Shown here: one piece after another, positions 5,554 through 7,536 of the stretch | Position numbering within the stretch: position 1 is the stretch's first letter | Layout of the letters: each line of letters starts with the position of its first letter | Origin: Parachlamydiaceae bacterium | Lineage (GTDB): Bacteria; Chlamydiota; Chlamydiia; Chlamydiales; Parachlamydiaceae | Assembly: GCA_013815395.1 (NCBI GenBank) | Contig: JACDGH010000126.1 | Location: 1 to 7,536 of the forward strand | Length of the DNA stretch: 7,536 nt | Direction: 5' to 3' | Position numbers and translations under genes: made by a program | The notes under the pieces: generated by a model | Database searches by the model: none | Seen by the model: the letters and a program-made list of their open reading frames with translations, nothing else | Told to the model about the DNA's origin: nothing

Positions 5554-5850
5554 ATGAAAAAATATGCCATAATATTTATATCAATGATGGCTTGCACTCT
5601 TTCAGCCCAGGGAGCCCTACCCCCTGTATACCAAACCGCAAAAGAATTTCGTGCATTGCTGGACGATCCAAAATTGACGGATACTCTTGGCACCGGCGAT
5701 TCTATCCAAAGCATTACGCGGGTTGAGGATGGGTTCGTAGTCAAAACGAATATGCATGTACTAAAAGTCGATCTAAGTTATGAAAAATTAGATCAACCCG
5801 GCCCAGCTAAATTCCGCTTCGATTTCCATGAATTAGAAAATTTACCCTAG
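5554..5850 (+). CDS. Small exported protein of unknown function
   Basis: I do not recognise this 98-residue protein. It begins with a classical export signal: MKK, a hydrophobic core YAIIFISMMA (4-13) and a cleavage-like TLSAQG with a fitting A-x-G before residue 21. Cys14 follows MMA, an atypical lipobox, so a lipoprotein is a weaker alternative. The mature part (about 78 residues) has no Cys or Trp, starts LPPVYQTAKEFRALLDDPKL and then alternates in a way that suggests beta strands (SIQSITRVEDGFVVKTN, HVLKVDLSYE), ending in an acidic tail. The probable location is the periplasm. The start is well supported by AAAGGAG at 6-nt spacing. Its TAG stop directly touches the ATG of the kinase gene (TAGATG), so the two are one operon and probably translationally coupled. 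A periplasmic protein cannot meet a cytoplasmic kinase directly, so the link is more likely coexpression than a complex. Confidence 0.8.
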   Translation: MKKYAIIFISMMACTLSAQGALPPVYQTAKEFRALLDDPKLTDTLGTGDSIQSITRVEDGFVVKTNMHVLKVDLSYEKLDQPGPAKFRFDFHELENLP

Positions 5851-6849
5851 ATGATCATAAAATCTGCTTATGAAATTTTAGGTATTGGTACCCCAATTAT
5901 AGACTATATATTCGGGGTCAGCCATGATTTCCTTGCGAACTTACCAGGGTTGAAAGGGGGCTCAATAGCGATAGAATATGACAAATTTATAGAACTTATT
6001 CATGAGAGCGACGAAGCGCCTATACAAGTGATTGGTGGCAGTGCCACTAATACTATTAAAGGTTTAGCTCATCTAGGACGATCATGCGCTTTGTTTGGGA
6101 AGATTGGAAAAGATGAAGCCGGTAAGCTTTTTCGCCATGAGATGGAAACATTAAAAATCACCCCTTTCTTACCCACAAGCAATTTGCCTACGGCGCAGGT
6201 TGCTTGCCTCATCTCCCCTGATTATGAGCGAACTATGCGTGCACATCTAGGTGCAGGATCCGAAGCTCAGCCCGAAGATCTTAATCCCGAAATGTTTAAA
6301 GGGGTGAAAGTTGTCCATATTGAAGGCTATCTTCTGGACTATAAAAAACTTGTTTTTCGAGCCATGGAATTAGCAAAACAAGCAGGGGCTAAAATATCTT
6401 TTGATTTATCAAGTACTGAAATCGTCAATCAGCATAAAATTATATTATTAGATCTTATTCATTCCTATGTAGATATTCTTTTTGCTAATGAAGATGAAAC
6501 TTTTGCCCTAACAGGAAAATTCCCTGAACAGGGCTGCACAGAACTTCAAGGAATGTGTGAAGTCGTTGTTATTAAAATGGGCAAATTGGGAAACTGGGCT
6601 GCCACTAAAAAATACAAGATATATCAACCGGCTTTGGAAGTCATCAATACAAAAGATAGCACAGGTGCTGGGGATCTCTTTGCTAGCGGTTTTTTGCATG
6701 GTTATTTATGCAATTTAAATTTAGAAAAATGCTCTCACTTCGGAGCTTTACTTGCTTCCGAAGTAGTGAAAGTTATTGGAGCGGACATTCCCAGCACATC
6801 TTGGACAGGCATCAAAAAAATGCTAAACAATACAATTTCACTTAACTAG
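5851..6849 (+). CDS. PfkB-family kinase, adenosine-kinase-like
   Basis: This is a ribokinase-fold enzyme that transfers phosphate from ATP to the hydroxymethyl group of a sugar or nucleoside in the cytoplasm. The 332 residues are full length. Visible motifs are the N-terminal strand EILGIGTPIIDYIFGV (8-23), the substrate-side GGSATNT (62-68), a second glycine segment LFGKIGKDEAGKLF (81-94), the NxxE Mg/phosphate motif NEDE (213-216), and the C-terminal signature DSTGAGDLFASGF (269-281) with anion-hole GAG and the catalytic base Asp275. The spacing and motifs such as ERTMRAHLGA (126-135) and EGYLLD (158-163) resemble bacterial proteins annotated as adenosine kinase, so nucleoside or ribosyl substrates are plausible, but family substrates are hard to read from sequence. 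No good ribosome binding site precedes the ATG; initiation probably depends on termination at the adjoining TAG. Its stop overlaps the end of the convergent next gene by 8 bp. Confidence 0.92.
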   Translation: MIIKSAYEILGIGTPIIDYIFGVSHDFLANLPGLKGGSIAIEYDKFIELIHESDEAPIQVIGGSATNTIKGLAHLGRSCALFGKIGKDEAGKLFRHEMETLKITPFLPTSNLPTAQVACLISPDYERTMRAHLGAGSEAQPEDLNPEMFKGVKVVHIEGYLLDYKKLVFRAMELAKQAGAKISFDLSSTEIVNQHKIILLDLIHSYVDILFANEDETFALTGKFPEQGCTELQGMCEVVVIKMGKLGNWAATKKYKIYQPALEVINTKDSTGAGDLFASGFLHGYLCNLNLEKCSHFGALLASEVVKVIGADIPSTSWTGIKKMLNNTISLN

Positions 6850-7536
6850 ATAATTTAGAAACAAAAGTTTTCAATTTTTCCAAGGATATGGCAGCTTCTG
6901 AATTGGAAGCAAATAATAGCTTTACAATCACCTCTACCGTATTTAAATCATCACTAAATTCCTGAATAGGCTGTTTTAGGATTTGATCATGAGTTTTCTG
7001 TCTAATAGCTTTAAGTTTTTTTAAGTTTCCATTGACAATACTAAGATCAGGAAATGAAGTATCTATGATCAAGTTTAATTTTTCATAAACCTTAATTTTT
7101 CTTTCAGCAATCCCACTTTTATTCGTCACATCTTGCAATCCTCTTGATTTAAGGAGTTTAGAAGATTTTTTAGATAATTTTTGAACACTATCAACTTCAA
7201 AATCAGTTTTAACAGAATTTTCCTCATCAAAATGAGCAGTTTTCCTTCTTGTAGGGTTTAATAATGCTTCAACTTCATCTTGTAAAGTAGTAGCATTTTT
7301 TAATTCTTTAGCTATTATTTTATCGATATTTTGACTCATTATTTCCAAAGTTTCATGCTGGATTTTATTTTGAAATTTTTCTTTTTTTGCTGTAGATTCA
7401 CCCGAGAAGTCACTCACGGAAAAACCTGCTAAGCTGGCAGTTTCGGTCGTATCTTTAAGTTTCACTAAAGCTTTTGAGATCATTGGATCAAGACTCATTT
7501 GTTCAGCAAATTTGTAGGCTTGGCTTAATTCGGGAG
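6842..7536 (-). CDS. Unrecognised Lys/Ser-rich, coiled-coil-like protein (5' end beyond window)
   Basis: No family is recognised. The first ATG in the window (7496-7498) has no ribosome binding site, and the frame continues open upstream for 12 more codons (PELSQAYKFAEQ) to the window edge, so the true start is probably outside. At least 230 residues are visible. They contain no Cys or Trp and are rich in Lys, Ser, Glu, Leu and Asn, with long helical, amphipathic stretches (for example IMSQNIDKIIAKELKNATTL and KIKVYEKLNLIIDTS), separated by polar linkers such as KLSKKSSKLLKSRG. No signal peptide or membrane helix is visible in this part. Sampled lines are about 28-32 percent G/C, against 48-57 percent in sampled aldolase, pdhA and acyl-CoA dehydrogenase lines. 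Composition and style resemble species-specific proteins, including secreted effectors, of intracellular bacteria, but that is inference only. It converges on the kinase gene with an 8-bp overlap of the two ends. Confidence 0.75.
   Translation of the reverse strand, partial: PELSQAYKFAEQMSLDPMISKALVKLKDTTETASLAGFSVSDFSGESTAKKEKFQNKIQHETLEIMSQNIDKIIAKELKNATTLQDEVEALLNPTRRKTAHFDEENSVKTDFEVDSVQKLSKKSSKLLKSRGLQDVTNKSGIAERKIKVYEKLNLIIDTSFPDLSIVNGNLKKLKAIRQKTHDQILKQPIQEFSDDLNTVEVIVKLLFASNSEAAISLEKLKTFVSKLSS

Noticed and set aside
5302..5744. Frames at 5302-5487 (plus) and 5517-5744 (minus).
   Set aside because: The first crosses the start of the acyl-CoA dehydrogenase gene and its promoter; the second is antisense to the well-started exported protein gene.
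6508..6699. Minus-strand frame of 63 codons inside the kinase gene.
   Set aside because: It is antisense to the conserved C-terminal PfkB motif region and has no supporting features.
6842..6880. Possible bidirectional terminator between the kinase gene and the convergent right-edge gene.
   Set aside because: GAAAC/GTTTTC pairing is imperfect and weak, and the coding ends overlap by 8 bp, leaving no clear hairpin.
1..7536. tRNA or rRNA genes, CRISPR arrays, insertion sequences and attachment sites.
   Set aside because: I saw no cloverleaf-like or rRNA-like sequence, no regularly spaced repeats, no transposase motifs and no terminal inverted repeats with target duplications.

Overview
The window looks like chromosomal DNA of a Gram-negative, moderately AT-rich bacterium. 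It holds eight genes: six complete, plus one cut by each window edge. I lean towards an amoeba-associated chlamydia (Parachlamydia/Waddlia-like). The reasons are the tandem E1alpha/E1beta pyruvate dehydrogenase genes, an animal/plant-type class I fructose-bisphosphate aldolase, a VLCAD-like acyl-CoA dehydrogenase and an unrecognised Lys/Ser-rich protein of the kind intracellular bacteria carry. This is inference from protein style: no rRNA or other taxonomic marker is present, and Legionella-like or other host-associated bacteria are not excluded.

Layout. Positions 1-1499 (minus strand) hold pdhA and the first 144 codons of pdhB, an operon with a 20-nt gap that runs off the left edge. Positions 1500-1774 are a divergent regulatory region with a promoter for pdhA, a promoter for the aldolase and two symmetric elements. 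Positions 1775-2794 (plus) encode the aldolase, which converges on a small two-helix membrane protein (2808-3026, minus). Positions 3027-3453 hold no convincing gene; they contain a 21-codon hydrophobic mini-ORF with a good ribosome binding site and a signal-peptide-like frame without a start codon, probably gene debris. Positions 3454-5400 (minus) encode a 648-residue acyl-CoA dehydrogenase. Positions 5401-5553 are a second divergent control region in which a 10-bp motif, TWAAGGACWT, occurs three times and overlaps both predicted promoters. Positions 5554-6849 (plus) hold a small exported protein whose stop codon abuts the start codon of a PfkB-family, adenosine-kinase-like enzyme (TAGATG). 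The right end (6842-7536, minus) is the C-terminal part of an unrecognised, coiled-coil-like protein of much lower GC, whose reading frame stays open to the window edge.

The recognisable theme is central carbon metabolism: aldolase (glycolysis/gluconeogenesis), pyruvate dehydrogenase E1 (pyruvate to acetyl-CoA), acyl-CoA dehydrogenase (first step of beta-oxidation, also towards acetyl-CoA) and a sugar or nucleoside kinase. The less explained parts are the three-copy motif between acyl-CoA dehydrogenase and the exported protein/kinase pair, the exported protein itself, the intergenic debris at 3060-3453 and the AT-rich protein at the right edge. No tRNA, rRNA, CRISPR array, insertion sequence or strong intrinsic terminator was seen.
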